Source: Cohnella fermenti
GTDB lineage: Bacteria > Bacillota > Bacilli > Paenibacillales > Paenibacillaceae
Assembly: GCF_004801405.1 (NCBI RefSeq)
Contig: NZ_SSOB01000001.1
Coordinates: 389,775-453,774 of the forward strand
DNA length: 64,000 nt
Direction of reading: 5' to 3'
Part shown: in pieces, positions 19,101-27,393 of the stretch
Layout of the letters: the number at the start of each line of letters is the position of its first letter
Position numbering within the stretch: the first letter of the stretch is position 1
Notes under the pieces: model-generated
Databases searched by the model: none
Told to the model about the DNA's origin: nothing
Seen by the model: the letters and a program-made list of their open reading frames with translations, nothing else
Position numbers and translations under genes: made by a program

Positions 19101-22100
19101 GAGCCGATGGTTCGGCAACGTGAAGGCCCAAGCGGGCGTCATTATCGCCAGCCCGACGTCGCAATATGTGAAGCCGGACGGTCTGCGGCTGCTGGACACT
19201 TCTCGCGAGGTGCTTCGCCGCATGCAGGTGCTCGGCCTCATGTACCAAGTGACCGGCGAGGCCAAGTATGTTACTCGGGCCTGGGCCGAGCTGGAGGCCG
19301 CCGCCGGATTCCCGGATTGGAACGCATCGCGCCACTTCCTGGATGCGGCAGAGATGACCCACGCGTTCGCGATCGGCTTCGATTGGTTCTACGAGGCTTG
19401 GACGGCCGAGCAGCGAGAGACGATTCGCGATGCGATCGAGGAGTACGGGCTTCGAGAGGCGCTTAAGGAATATGACAATCCCGTCAACTGGTCGATCGCG
19501 ACGACCAATTGGAACTCGGTGTCCAACGGCGGCATTGCTCTCGGCGCGCTTGCCATTGCGGACGAGACGCCGGCGTTGACCGCCCTGTCGGGAAGGATTC
19601 TCGAGGAAGCGATCAAGTCGCTCCCGGCGATGCTGAACGAATACGGCCCTGACGGCGGTTGGCCGGAAGGCACGATCTACTGGGAATACGGCACACAATA
19701 TGCCGTCTATCTGCTCTCCGGACTGCAGACGGCCGTCGGAACGGACTTCGGCCTGTCGGAATTCCCGGGCTTCGCAGACGCGGTTGACTTCCCTCAATAC
19801 ATGAACGGGACCAAGGGAACGTTCAACTTCGCGGATTCTTCGCCGGACGTCATTCATTCGCCGGTTGCGCTCTGGTTCGCCGACCGCTTCTCGAAGCCGG
19901 AGGATGCGGGGTATTACCGCTCGGTCAGCACGGCCGGCAGCGGTTCCGTTCTGGAGATGCTCTGGTACCGGCCGGAGCTGTACCAGAGCCCGCAGGAGCC
20001 TGAATCGCTCGACCGCCTCTTCGAGCACGTCGGGGCGGCGACGCTGCGAAGCTCGTGGAATGACGAGAACGCGTTGTTCGTCGGCTTCAAGGGAGGAGAC
20101 AACGGCGTCAATCATGCCGATCTGGACAACGGAAGCTTCGTTCTCGACGCTCTGGGCATGCGGTGGGCAGTCGATCTCGGAAGAGACGATTACAACCTGC
20201 CCGAATACTTCTCGGGCAAGCGGTGGACGTATTACCGCAAGCGGGCCGAGGGGCATAACACGCTGTCGATCAATCCCGGCTCGGGACCGGACCAGAGTCC
20301 GCAAGGGAGCGGAACGTTCGAGAAGTTCGTCGGGAATGCGGGCGCGTCCATGGCGGTTCTCGATCTGACGGACGTCTATCCCGACGCGGTGTCCGTCAAG
20401 CGGGGCATGACGCTCGACAAGGAGCGGACGGAGGTGCTGATTCAGGACGAAGTGAGGCTCCGTCAGCCATCGGACGTATGGTGGTTCATGCACACCCCCG
20501 CAGAGATCGAGGTGGCGGCCGACGGCAGATCGGCCATGCTGACGATCCTCGACCGCAAAGTATGGGTGCAGCTTATCGGAGCCGAAGGAGCGGGCTTCGA
20601 AGTCATGGCGGCCGATCCGCTGCCAGTCTCGCCCGATCCCGACGGCCAGGCGGATAACGGCAATTACCGCAAGCTGGCGATTCACATGAGTGGCGTTGTT
20701 CAGGAGACGTTCGCCGTCCGGTTCGTGCCGTTGGCGCCGGGAGACGCGATCCCTGCCGAAGCGCCGAGCCTTGTACCGCTTGCGGACTGGGAGCTGCCGG
20801 GAGGCGAGGCGCCGCGGCTGTCGCAGATCGCGGCGGACGGCGAGCCGCTCGCGGACTTCGCGCCGAACCGCTATCTCTACGAGATCGAGCTTCCGGCCGA
20901 TGCCGGGCAACCCCCTGCGCTCACGGCTTCCTCGGTTTCCGCTTCGGCGCAGGTTGCCGTCTATCAAGCGGCGGAGTTGCCGGGCGTTGCCAAGATTGCG
21001 GTGACGGAGGGAGGAAGAGAAGCGGTCTATACGGTCAGCTTCACCCGCGCTCCGGTTCCGATCGTTCCGGTCGTCACGACGCCGGAAGAGATGTCTTCCT
21101 ATGAGCGGATTCCGATCTACGGGGTGTCCGTCAGCGGAATGGACCAATCGTATGCTCCGTCGAGAGCGACCGATCTTGACCTGAGCGCGGAATCCCGTTG
21201 GTCCGATTCCGGGGAATCATGGATCAAGTTCGATCTCGGCGACGTTCGCGACATCGACAGCATCGCCCTGGCGTTCTTCAAGGGAGACGCGAGGACGACC
21301 CGCTTCGACCTGATGGCTTCCGAGGACGGCTTCCTCTGGCATCGGTTGTTCTCGGGAAGCAGCACCGGGACGACGCTGAATTACGAGCGTTACGATCTGC
21401 CGGGAACAAGAGCCCGCTACGTGGCCGTATTGGGGCATGGCAATTCCGAGAATAACTTCTCTAGCTTCACCGAGATCGGCTTCTATCGAATGACGGATTC
21501 GGAGGAAGGAGAGGGAACAGGGGAAGACAATTTGACTCCGGGAGATGAAGGCTCGGAAGACGATGGGCAAGCGGTCGTCCTAGCTGCGGGCGCTCCGGGC
21601 CAGCCGGTCCTCTATGACGATTCAGGATGGTCTTCGGGGCTGAGGGACGGGAACTATGCAATAACCGCACAGATGTGGTGGGGGAACAACGGGACGCTGT
21701 ATCGGTTGTACGAGAATGGCGAGTTGATTGAACAGCGGCAGTTGGATGACGCTACCCCGCAGGCTCAATCGGTAACGGCGAACATCGAAGGCCGCCCGAA
21801 TGGCACCTATGTCTATACGTGCACGCTCAGCAACATCTTCGGCGCAACGGATTGCTCTCCTCATACGGTGACCGTCACCGACGCGCTGCCCGGAATGCCG
21901 ACGCTCTCAAGCGACAATTGGGATCGGGACGGGAACTATCGAATCGCGATGGATATGTGGTGGGGAACGAACGCCACGGTTTACCGATTATACGAGAACG
22001 GGGCGCTTATCGACGAACAGGCACTGTCGAGCCGGACGCCTCAAGCGCAGTCGGCAGTCACCGTCTTGTCGGGGAAGGCTCCGGGTATCTACAGGTACAA

Positions 22101-22164
22101 GGCGGAGTTGGCCAATTCCGCCGGTTCGACCTTCGGAACGGAGATCGAAGTAACGGTTAGCTAA
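16141..22164 (+). CDS. Giant secreted heparinase II/III-like polysaccharide lyase
   Basis: Secreted 2007-residue modular protein. A signal peptide (to about ARA-DAEE, residue 35) is followed by CBM4_9-like modules at about 38-195, 198-350 and 525-685 (each beginning with an NGG.E motif and ending with WFDD or WVDD). Big_2-type Ig domains sit at about 352-437, 440-522 and 686-770, and cadherin-like or Big_9-type repeats at 775-955. The catalytic region lies at about 960-1590, with an alpha-helical toroid ([47 protein letters not shown]) and a heparinase II/III beta domain ([33 protein letters not shown]). A cadherin-like sandwich (about 1600-1680), a discoidin-type F5/8 module (about 1655-1785) and two 90-residue repeats rich in MWWG and YRLYENG at 1820-1910 and 1917-2007 complete it. 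The substrate is likely an acidic uronate polysaccharide. The start ATG 16141 lacks a strong ribosome binding site; ATG 16153 and 16159 are alternatives. Confidence 0.88.
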   Translation: MSRIMAMDRRTVAMGLLLIWVTGWCLGWLTPARADAEEGASMLVNGGYETLSGSVPASWTLSINSGTVTMSADAAIFRSGGRALKLTAGSVSRGSAYQRVNVQEKRYYRISQWVRTESVTTGTTADYGGSMRIQFQNGSGVSTGASVIFGSVKGTSDWTELQTIVYAPAGTTRIIVESFLWGASGTVWFDDASMAIADNLLLNGGFEGTTSGLPAGWSTSTFTGVSSAALDTDVFRTGQQSVRIEAEETARRSVGQTFTGVQEAQYYDLSYWVKTEGIVSSDLGTAVRVDFFGSGSTPLLRQFLGARTGTSDWSLVKARLQAPAGATRVIIDAFLWNASGKLWVDDVKLAHVKPVTGLTLSGGPGGSMDIGQTLQLTAAVSPSDASNPLVSWTSSNPSVVGVANGLLTANGNGRAVITASSDDNPELSARYYVAVGSPYVPVTGLAIDEQEAALEVGETISLHAAVTPSDAMNPTVSWSSSDPATATVSANGIVSGVKAGEATLTATSEEGAFTASIVVTVNAPTAHLVNGGFEAVTSGSADKWTDRSADGWTNVTFFDQSVPTVTVDETIAHTGSRSLRISASPQGKATVSQMTTTVSGGEVYRIGGWIKTSGVTNRAFLRTMFTDAGGVSSSFLTASVTGTRDWTYVEHDVTAPANAVKLEVSAYYDTGAGTAWFDDLQLRRWIPVEGLQVSPDIVALSPGETAALQTTALPALASNSAVRWSSSNSGIATVADGIVTAVAAGKAVVTAVSDEGSFAARTVVAVGPEPEVLEPRTYEIALGEDEDRAIVFDVADSEGRTLAYEALSYPLHGSISIDDSGAASYLPDRNYNGDDVLEVAYTNGSGGIGKATVLLTVLPEEDAPSASAGQASTVRTEAVSGAASAADPDGDALTYSVVDGPLHGTVGMQPDGTWTYTPQGSFVGLDSFVYRASDGELFADASIAVYVGPAGSDVLAGLDVPAQHPRLMATADDFASIRSLIGTDENMSRWFGNVKAQAGVIIASPTSQYVKPDGLRLLDTSREVLRRMQVLGLMYQVTGEAKYVTRAWAELEAAAGFPDWNASRHFLDAAEMTHAFAIGFDWFYEAWTAEQRETIRDAIEEYGLREALKEYDNPVNWSIATTNWNSVSNGGIALGALAIADETPALTALSGRILEEAIKSLPAMLNEYGPDGGWPEGTIYWEYGTQYAVYLLSGLQTAVGTDFGLSEFPGFADAVDFPQYMNGTKGTFNFADSSPDVIHSPVALWFADRFSKPEDAGYYRSVSTAGSGSVLEMLWYRPELYQSPQEPESLDRLFEHVGAATLRSSWNDENALFVGFKGGDNGVNHADLDNGSFVLDALGMRWAVDLGRDDYNLPEYFSGKRWTYYRKRAEGHNTLSINPGSGPDQSPQGSGTFEKFVGNAGASMAVLDLTDVYPDAVSVKRGMTLDKERTEVLIQDEVRLRQPSDVWWFMHTPAEIEVAADGRSAMLTILDRKVWVQLIGAEGAGFEVMAADPLPVSPDPDGQADNGNYRKLAIHMSGVVQETFAVRFVPLAPGDAIPAEAPSLVPLADWELPGGEAPRLSQIAADGEPLADFAPNRYLYEIELPADAGQPPALTASSVSASAQVAVYQAAELPGVAKIAVTEGGREAVYTVSFTRAPVPIVPVVTTPEEMSSYERIPIYGVSVSGMDQSYAPSRATDLDLSAESRWSDSGESWIKFDLGDVRDIDSIALAFFKGDARTTRFDLMASEDGFLWHRLFSGSSTGTTLNYERYDLPGTRARYVAVLGHGNSENNFSSFTEIGFYRMTDSEEGEGTGEDNLTPGDEGSEDDGQAVVLAAGAPGQPVLYDDSGWSSGLRDGNYAITAQMWWGNNGTLYRLYENGELIEQRQLDDATPQAQSVTANIEGRPNGTYVYTCTLSNIFGATDCSPHTVTVTDALPGMPTLSSDNWDRDGNYRIAMDMWWGTNATVYRLYENGALIDEQALSSRTPQAQSAVTVLSGKAPGIYRYKAELANSAGSTFGTEIEVTVS

Positions 22165-22177
22165 CGAATCCGAATCG

Positions 22178-22216
22178 GGACGGTCCCGGCAGCCGAGAGA
22201 AGCTCCGGGACCGTCC
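22178..22216 (+). terminator. Intercistronic hairpin
   Basis: GGACGGTCCCGG pairs perfectly with CCGGGACCGTCC across a 15-nt loop. There is no U run. The ribosome binding site of the next gene follows within 10 bp, so it may act in mRNA processing or partial attenuation. Confidence 0.5.
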
Positions 22217-22232
22217 ATAGGGGGAGAGCGCA

Positions 22233-23627
22233 ATGACCTATCGACCACGTTGGAAGAAGCTCGGAGCGGCTGCGATCGTCGCGACGCTTCTGGCAGGTGC
22301 ATCGCTTGGGGGCTTCCCGGCCGGCGCAGTTCCGGCCGTCACCGTTGCCGGAGGCGTGGTCATCGACAGCCAGGTCCACGTCCTGAATACAGCGCCGTTC
22401 GATCAGGACAAAGTGATTACGTACCAAGGCTATCAATATACGATTTATTGGGATAGCGACTACAAGCTGGTCCTCTCACGGCGGAAGCTGTCGGACAATA
22501 GCGTGCAGAGCATCGTATTCGCGAATACGGTCGACAATCCGACCGACGGCCATTACAACACGACGATCGGCATCAGTCCGGGAGACGGGCGACTGCACCT
22601 CTCTTACGGCCACCACAACACAACGCATCATTATCGAGTGTCGTCGGCAGCTTGGCTGACGTCGCCTCCGGCAACGATATCCACCTCTCAATTCGGCGCC
22701 GAGACGCACCAGACGACCTCCGCGACGGAGGATAGTATCACGTATCCTCGCTACTTCAACGACAAGAACGGCAAACTCTATTTTTCCTACCGGTATGGGG
22801 GTTCCGGGGACGGCGAGGATTACCTGAACAAGTATGACAGCTCCACCGGCACATGGACTTCAGTCGGCAAGCTGTTCTCCAAGTCCGGGACGTACGTCGG
22901 CGCACTGGGGACCACCGTCTCCCGGAACGCCTACGTGGACGATTTTATTTTCGATGACGATAACCGTCTTCACATGACTTGGACCTGGCGGGAGAGCTAC
23001 GTATCCCATGCGTGGAATCACGACATTCATTACGCCTACAGCGACGACTACGGGGTGACCTGGTATAACAATGCAGGGACGAAGGTTGCCGATCTGGCGG
23101 CGGGGGACCCGATAGCCATCGGCGATCCGGGGCTGGTTGTCGTCTCCGTGCCGCAGAATAGCTGGCTGATCAATCAGGGGACGATGGTGGTCGATGCCGA
23201 CGGGCAGCCGCATCTGTTCACGCAGCGGTCGACGGCGACGAATGCCGCGCTCTCTTCCGCCAACGTCCATCAGATTCACTACTGGAGGAATGCTTCGGGG
23301 ACATGGGGGCAGGCGTGGATCACGGATACAACGCAAGCGCACGGAAGCACATGGCCGAGAGGTCAGGTCGTCATGTCCGAGGCGGGCAACGCGTACTTCT
23401 TCTACAGCAAGAACAACCAGTTGGTCGTCTCCGAAGCCAAGGCGGCGAACCAGTGGGCGACGAGCGACACGGGTAGCCTTCTTAACGGAGTCGTTCCTTC
23501 CGGGGAGGGATGGGTGTTCGACCGCTGGAGGTTCGCGAGCGACGGCGTCGTATCCCTGCCATCCGTCGAGAAGTCCGGCACTCTCTACCAATACGCGATC
23601 CGGGACTTCACGCTTCCGTCCTCGTAA
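22233..23627 (+). CDS. Secreted BNR_4-type protein, possible ulvan-lyase relative
   Basis: Secreted 464-residue protein with a signal peptide (RWKKLGAAAIVATLLAGASLGGFPAGA) and a seven-bladed propeller pattern of the BNR_4 family. Typical stretches are VITYQGYQYTIYWDSDYKLVLSRRKL, GHYNTTIGISPGDGRLHLSYGHHNTTHHYRVS, DDFIFDDDNRLHMTWTWRE and INQGTMVVDADGQPHLFTQR. Families of this fold include ulvan lyases PL24 and PL25, which use His and Tyr, and the YGHHNTTHHY cluster could supply such residues. I cannot assign the substrate. GGGGGAG precedes ATG 22233. It follows the giant lyase by 68 bp with only a hairpin between, so both are probably co-expressed in polysaccharide breakdown. Confidence 0.8.
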   Translation: MTYRPRWKKLGAAAIVATLLAGASLGGFPAGAVPAVTVAGGVVIDSQVHVLNTAPFDQDKVITYQGYQYTIYWDSDYKLVLSRRKLSDNSVQSIVFANTVDNPTDGHYNTTIGISPGDGRLHLSYGHHNTTHHYRVSSAAWLTSPPATISTSQFGAETHQTTSATEDSITYPRYFNDKNGKLYFSYRYGGSGDGEDYLNKYDSSTGTWTSVGKLFSKSGTYVGALGTTVSRNAYVDDFIFDDDNRLHMTWTWRESYVSHAWNHDIHYAYSDDYGVTWYNNAGTKVADLAAGDPIAIGDPGLVVVSVPQNSWLINQGTMVVDADGQPHLFTQRSTATNAALSSANVHQIHYWRNASGTWGQAWITDTTQAHGSTWPRGQVVMSEAGNAYFFYSKNNQLVVSEAKAANQWATSDTGSLLNGVVPSGEGWVFDRWRFASDGVVSLPSVEKSGTLYQYAIRDFTLPSS

Positions 23628-23642
23628 CCGGGGCGAAAATCA

Positions 23643-23671
23643 TTGACATCTCCGGCGAGCCTCTTGATAAT
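23643..23671 (+). promoter_or_regulatory. Sigma-A promoter of the MFS gene
   Basis: A perfect -35 TTGACA, a 17-bp spacer and the -10 GATAAT make this the best housekeeping promoter in the window. It lies 48 bp before the exporter's start codon. Confidence 0.75.
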
Positions 23672-23695
23672 AGGAAGGCAATCCAACTTCTTATT
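23669..23695 (+). promoter_or_regulatory. Possible operator of the MFS gene
   Basis: AATAGGAAG and CTTCTTATT form an inverted repeat with one mismatch and a 9-bp spacer, overlapping the -10 box and start of transcription. This is a typical place for a TetR- or MarR-type repressor, though no regulator gene is next to it. Confidence 0.4.
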
Positions 23696-23718
23696 TGGGA
23701 AACGAGGCTCTTATCATC

Positions 23719-25113
23719 ATGGCTAAACGCACCAACGTGAGGTGGGTCGTCGCCGGCCTGCTGATCGCGCTGTTCATCGGAGCGCTCGACGTCACTGTCG
23801 TCAGCACCGCCACCAAGCATATCATCGCCGACCTGAAGGGCACGAGCCTGTTCAGTTGGGTGTTCACGATCTATACGCTGACGACGTGCGTCACGACGCC
23901 GATCTTCGGCAAGCTGACGGACTTGTTCGGTCGCAAAATCGTTTTCTTAATCGGGATCGTTCTGTTTATTCTGGGATCGGTACTGTGCGGGTTCGCCCAT
24001 TCGATGACGGCGCTCATCTTCTATCGGGCTATTCAGGGCATCGGGGCCGGCGCGCTTAATCCCGTCTGCTTCACGATCGTCGCCGACCTGTTCACGGGAG
24101 AGAAGCGCGGCCGCATGATGGGCGTGTTCGCCTCCGTCTGGTCGATCGCCGGCCTGTTCGGCCCGCTCGTCGGGGGTTACTTCGTCGACCAAGTCTCCTG
24201 GCGCTGGATCTTCTTCATCAACCTGCCGCTTGGCGTGCTCTCTCTTCTCTTCGTGGCGACGTGCCTGCACGAGAAGTTCGATCGCCAGAGGAAAAGCATC
24301 GATTATGCAGGGGCGGCGACGTTCACCGTCGCAATCACCGCGCTGCTGTACGCGATTCTGAGCGGAGGGGAGAAGATCGCCTGGAATTCCGCCGCTATGT
24401 TCGCTCTGCTCGCTGTCAGCTTTGTTTTCCTCATCATGTTCTTCTGGATCGAAGCCAAGGCGAAGGAGCCGATGATTCCGCTCAGCCTGTTCCGCAACCG
24501 CGTCATGAACGTCTCCAACCTGAGCGGCTTCCTGAGCTTCGCGATCTCGTCGGGCGTCACGATCTATGCGCCGCTCTGGATTCAGTCGATCCAGGGGCAC
24601 ACGGCGACGCAGTCCGGCCTGCTCGTCATGCCGATGACGCTCGCGTGGCCGCTGGCGGCGAACCTGGTTGGACGCTATATGTACCGGCTCGGCATCAAGG
24701 CCAGCGTCGTGTTCGGCGCGATCGTCGTGCTCGGCGGCTCGGTCTGGCTGGCCACGCTCGGCGCGGCATCGCCGTACTGGTACTGGATCGGCATCATGGC
24801 GATCATCGGCTTCGGCATGGGCTTCTGCTCGACCCCGGCAACGGTCATGGTCCAATCGGCCGTGGGCTTCGAATCTCGCGGTGTCGCCATGTCGACCAAT
24901 TCGCTCATCCGCTCCATGGGGCAGACGATCGGGGTGGCGGTTTTCGGAACGATTTTCAACCACTATGTGCTCTCCGATGCCGCGCCTGCTGCCGATCTGG
25001 TCGACGGCATGCACGCCATCTTCGCGCTGATGCTCGCCATCGCCGCCGTCCATCTTCTTGCTGTCGTCTTCCTGCCCCGGCACAAGAAGGTCATGGCCGG
25101 ACAGGTGTCGTAG
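23719..25113 (+). CDS. MFS drug/metabolite exporter, DHA2 (EmrB/QacA) family
   Basis: Inner-membrane proton-coupled exporter, 464 residues, with about 14 hydrophobic segments. The DHA2 hallmarks are GALDVTVVSTATKHI in segment 1 (motif D1), GKLTDLFGRKIVFLIGIVLFILGSVLCGFA (motif A), YRAIQGIGAGALNPV (motif B) and SIAGLFGPLVGGYFVDQVSWRWIFFINLPLGV (motif C). The start ATG 23719 is preceded by GGGAAACGAGG; the open frame begins slightly earlier. It has its own promoter and possible operator and seems independent of the sugar genes upstream. The substrate is unknown, as these proteins export drugs, dyes or metabolites. Confidence 0.92.
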   Translation: MAKRTNVRWVVAGLLIALFIGALDVTVVSTATKHIIADLKGTSLFSWVFTIYTLTTCVTTPIFGKLTDLFGRKIVFLIGIVLFILGSVLCGFAHSMTALIFYRAIQGIGAGALNPVCFTIVADLFTGEKRGRMMGVFASVWSIAGLFGPLVGGYFVDQVSWRWIFFINLPLGVLSLLFVATCLHEKFDRQRKSIDYAGAATFTVAITALLYAILSGGEKIAWNSAAMFALLAVSFVFLIMFFWIEAKAKEPMIPLSLFRNRVMNVSNLSGFLSFAISSGVTIYAPLWIQSIQGHTATQSGLLVMPMTLAWPLAANLVGRYMYRLGIKASVVFGAIVVLGGSVWLATLGAASPYWYWIGIMAIIGFGMGFCSTPATVMVQSAVGFESRGVAMSTNSLIRSMGQTIGVAVFGTIFNHYVLSDAAPAADLVDGMHAIFALMLAIAAVHLLAVVFLPRHKKVMAGQVS

Positions 25114-25174
25114 GAATCGGGGGGGCGGAATCACAATCAGCCAAGCGCTTCCTGAATGACACGCAACTGGTATG

Positions 25175-26938
25175 ATTTCAATCGTCGCAACCCCGTATGG
25201 GTTGCGACTTTTGACGGTTAAAGGAAAGGCTCCAGATTATCTATTTCAATCCATTCAACCTGTATGGGTTGCCACGAGTTATGGGGAAAAGTGGAAGCGA
25301 TAAACAATCCACGCACCCCATACGGGTTGCGACGAGTCGGTCACACCGTTTGTCTATGACGAGGGAATTTCAATCCACGCAACCCATATGGGTTGCGACA
25401 CGGCGTGACCTATGTCGGGGTGCGGGCGGCAGCGATTTCAATCCACGCAACCCATACGGGTTGCGACGAGAATTGCTTCTACGAGTGGTGGCGTACGGAG
25501 ATTTCAATCCACGCAACCCATACGGGTTGCGACGGGTCCAAATGCGTTTCCTAACCGGCAATTGACGATTTCAATCCACGCAACCCATACGGGTTGCGAC
25601 AATCATGTCGTCCAACGCCGTCTCCCTTCCGAGGTAATTTCAATCCACGCAACCCATACGGGTTGCGACGGCGTTGCCGATGTAATGGGCGCGGGCCAAG
25701 TAGTCATTTCAATCCACGCAACCCATACGGGTTGCGACATTGGCAAGTTGAACACCTGCCTCGCGTGGTACGAATTTCAATCCACGCAACCCATACGGGT
25801 TGCGACGCATCGATGCGATCAGTTTCAACTCGATATCGGCATTTCAATCCACGCAACCCATACGGGTTGCGACGGTATGATCGAGATCGCCGCGGCGCCG
25901 GTGCTCATTTCAATCCACGCAACCCATACGGGTTGCGACAAGAAACATCATGCGCAACTTCTACGCAATTCAATTTCAATCCACGCAACCCATACGGGTT
26001 GCGACTCGGCCACCAAGCTTCTCCTTGGACATCTCGAGCATTTCAATCCACGCAACCCATACGGGTTGCGACCAGTAGAGCAAGTTATCCAAAACAGAAA
26101 GGAAGATATTTCAATCCACGCAACCCATACGGGTTGCGACCCTGCCCAATTTCACGCTTCAGCCGACCGCGTTCATTTCAATCCACGCAACCCATACGGG
26201 TTGCGACCCTTGTAATAGGCGATATCCGGCTCCCGGTTCTGATTTCAATCCACGCAACCCATACGGGTTGCGACAACGGCTCCGGCTCGCCCAGAAAGCG
26301 CCGGACCATTTCAATCCACGCAACCCATACGGGTTGCGACGTCTTGTGTCCGAAAACATGCCGTCGATCCCGCATTTCAATCCACGCAACCCATACGGGT
26401 TGCGACTTGGCCCACTTCTGCAGATCGATCTTGCCGAGCATTTCAATCCACGCAACCCATACGGGTTGCGACAATCGCCTGGTATCCCTCCGACCCGATA
26501 CCAGTATTTCAATCCACGCAACCCATACGGGTTGCGACTCACAGGCACCGAAATTCCAATGCCTGATACTGATTTCAATCCACGCAACCCATACGGGTTG
26601 CGACAATGCAGTTGTTCCGTTACCTCGATCACGAAACATTTCAATCCACGCAACCCATACGGGTTGCGACGGAATTGTGGCTCTCCGGCTGGAACGGGAG
26701 CGTTATTTCAATCCACGCAACCCATACGGGTTGCGACCAATCAGCGGGCACCGTCGGAAATGTAGAAGTCGATTTCAATCCACGCAACCCATACGGGTTG
26801 CGACCCATAGCCGAGAAGGTTCCAGAGATCGCATAAGAATTTCAATCCACGCAACCCATACGGGTTGCGACAATGGAGGGCTTAACAATGTGCCAAATTA
26901 TCAAAATTTCAATCCACGCAACCCATACGGGTTGCGAC
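25175..26938 (-). CRISPR. CRISPR array A (27 repeats)
   Basis: I count 27 repeats of 33 nt and 26 spacers of 33-36 nt. The repeat core is CACGCAACCCATACGGGTTG with 5' ATTTCAATC and 3' CGAC. Its reverse complement starts GTCGCAACCC and ends TGGATTGAAAT, the form of type I-C repeats with an ATTGAAAT handle. By that convention, and because the conserved leader is on the right, the array is transcribed leftwards. The three leftmost repeats (25175, 25243, 25301) are degenerate, as expected for the oldest end. Open frames across it give periodic peptides and are artefacts. Confidence 0.97.
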
Positions 26939-27165
26939 AGCGCCTGTAGCGAGCCCTTGCGGGAGTAAGGCTCCGGGCAGCAAAAGTGCGAATGTCGAAA
27001 TCAAGACCTCCAACAGAAGCTGGAAATCCCCTCAAAAACCCGCCAGCCCAAGCGTGGCGCGTGGTGCGAATCCCCCCGGAAAATCATGTGAGCTTGCCAT
27101 TCGCACCGGAGATCAGCCACGCTTCCATTCTACCATTTGCATACAGGGGATGACATCCTCTTTTT
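26939..27165 (-). promoter_or_regulatory. CRISPR leader A
   Basis: Conserved leader adjoining the last perfect repeat, beginning AGCGCCTGTAGCGAGCCC. It is nearly identical to leader C. The motif GTGCGAAT occurs at 26986 and 27064 and inverted at 27099-27106. On the minus strand a TAGAAT -10 candidate lies near 27128. The rest of the gap to 27393 holds one relic repeat and the promoter area of the next gene. Confidence 0.8.
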
Positions 27166-27203
27166 CCAAGTGAGAAGATTTACCTCCTGTTAAGGGGATC
27201 GAC

Positions 27204-27234
27204 CATTCCATCCACGGGCTCGTACAGGTTGCGG
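27204..27234 (-). repeat. Relic CRISPR repeat outside the array
   Basis: ATTCCATCCACGGGCTCGTA followed by CAGGTTGCGGC aligns to the array repeat along its length with several mismatches, but it lies on the far side of leader A. It may be the remains of an older array. Confidence 0.45.
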
Positions 27235-27393
27235 CAGCGTCGGGTACTGGGCACTACACCCTCTTCTCCCAATCGGCCCCCTGGCAGGAACACAGGAGAA
27301 GATGTGGAATTATACTAAATTCCGCGTTTTTGTCGAAGGATGGATTCCTGGGCGTGATTGGAAACCGGGATTGAGGAGGCTGTGAAGGCTAAT

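Noticed and set aside
17623..21147. A 1174-codon antisense open frame inside the giant lyase gene
   Set aside because: The plus-strand gene has clear domain similarity throughout; the antisense frame has Arg/Asp/Val-rich shadow composition with no motifs, which is common in high-GC genes.
25269..26949. Long open frames inside array A giving repeating FQSTQPIRVAT, ISIHATHTGCD or FNPRNPYGLR peptides
   Set aside because: They are translations of the CRISPR repeat; repeat plus spacer is often 66 bp, a multiple of three, so frames stay open. The same applies in arrays B to G on both strands.
27300..27325. GGAATT-N6-AATTCC inverted repeat around TATACT before the AraC-type regulator as an operator
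   Set aside because: Arms of six bases in an AT-rich stretch are weak evidence and no -35 box is at the right distance.
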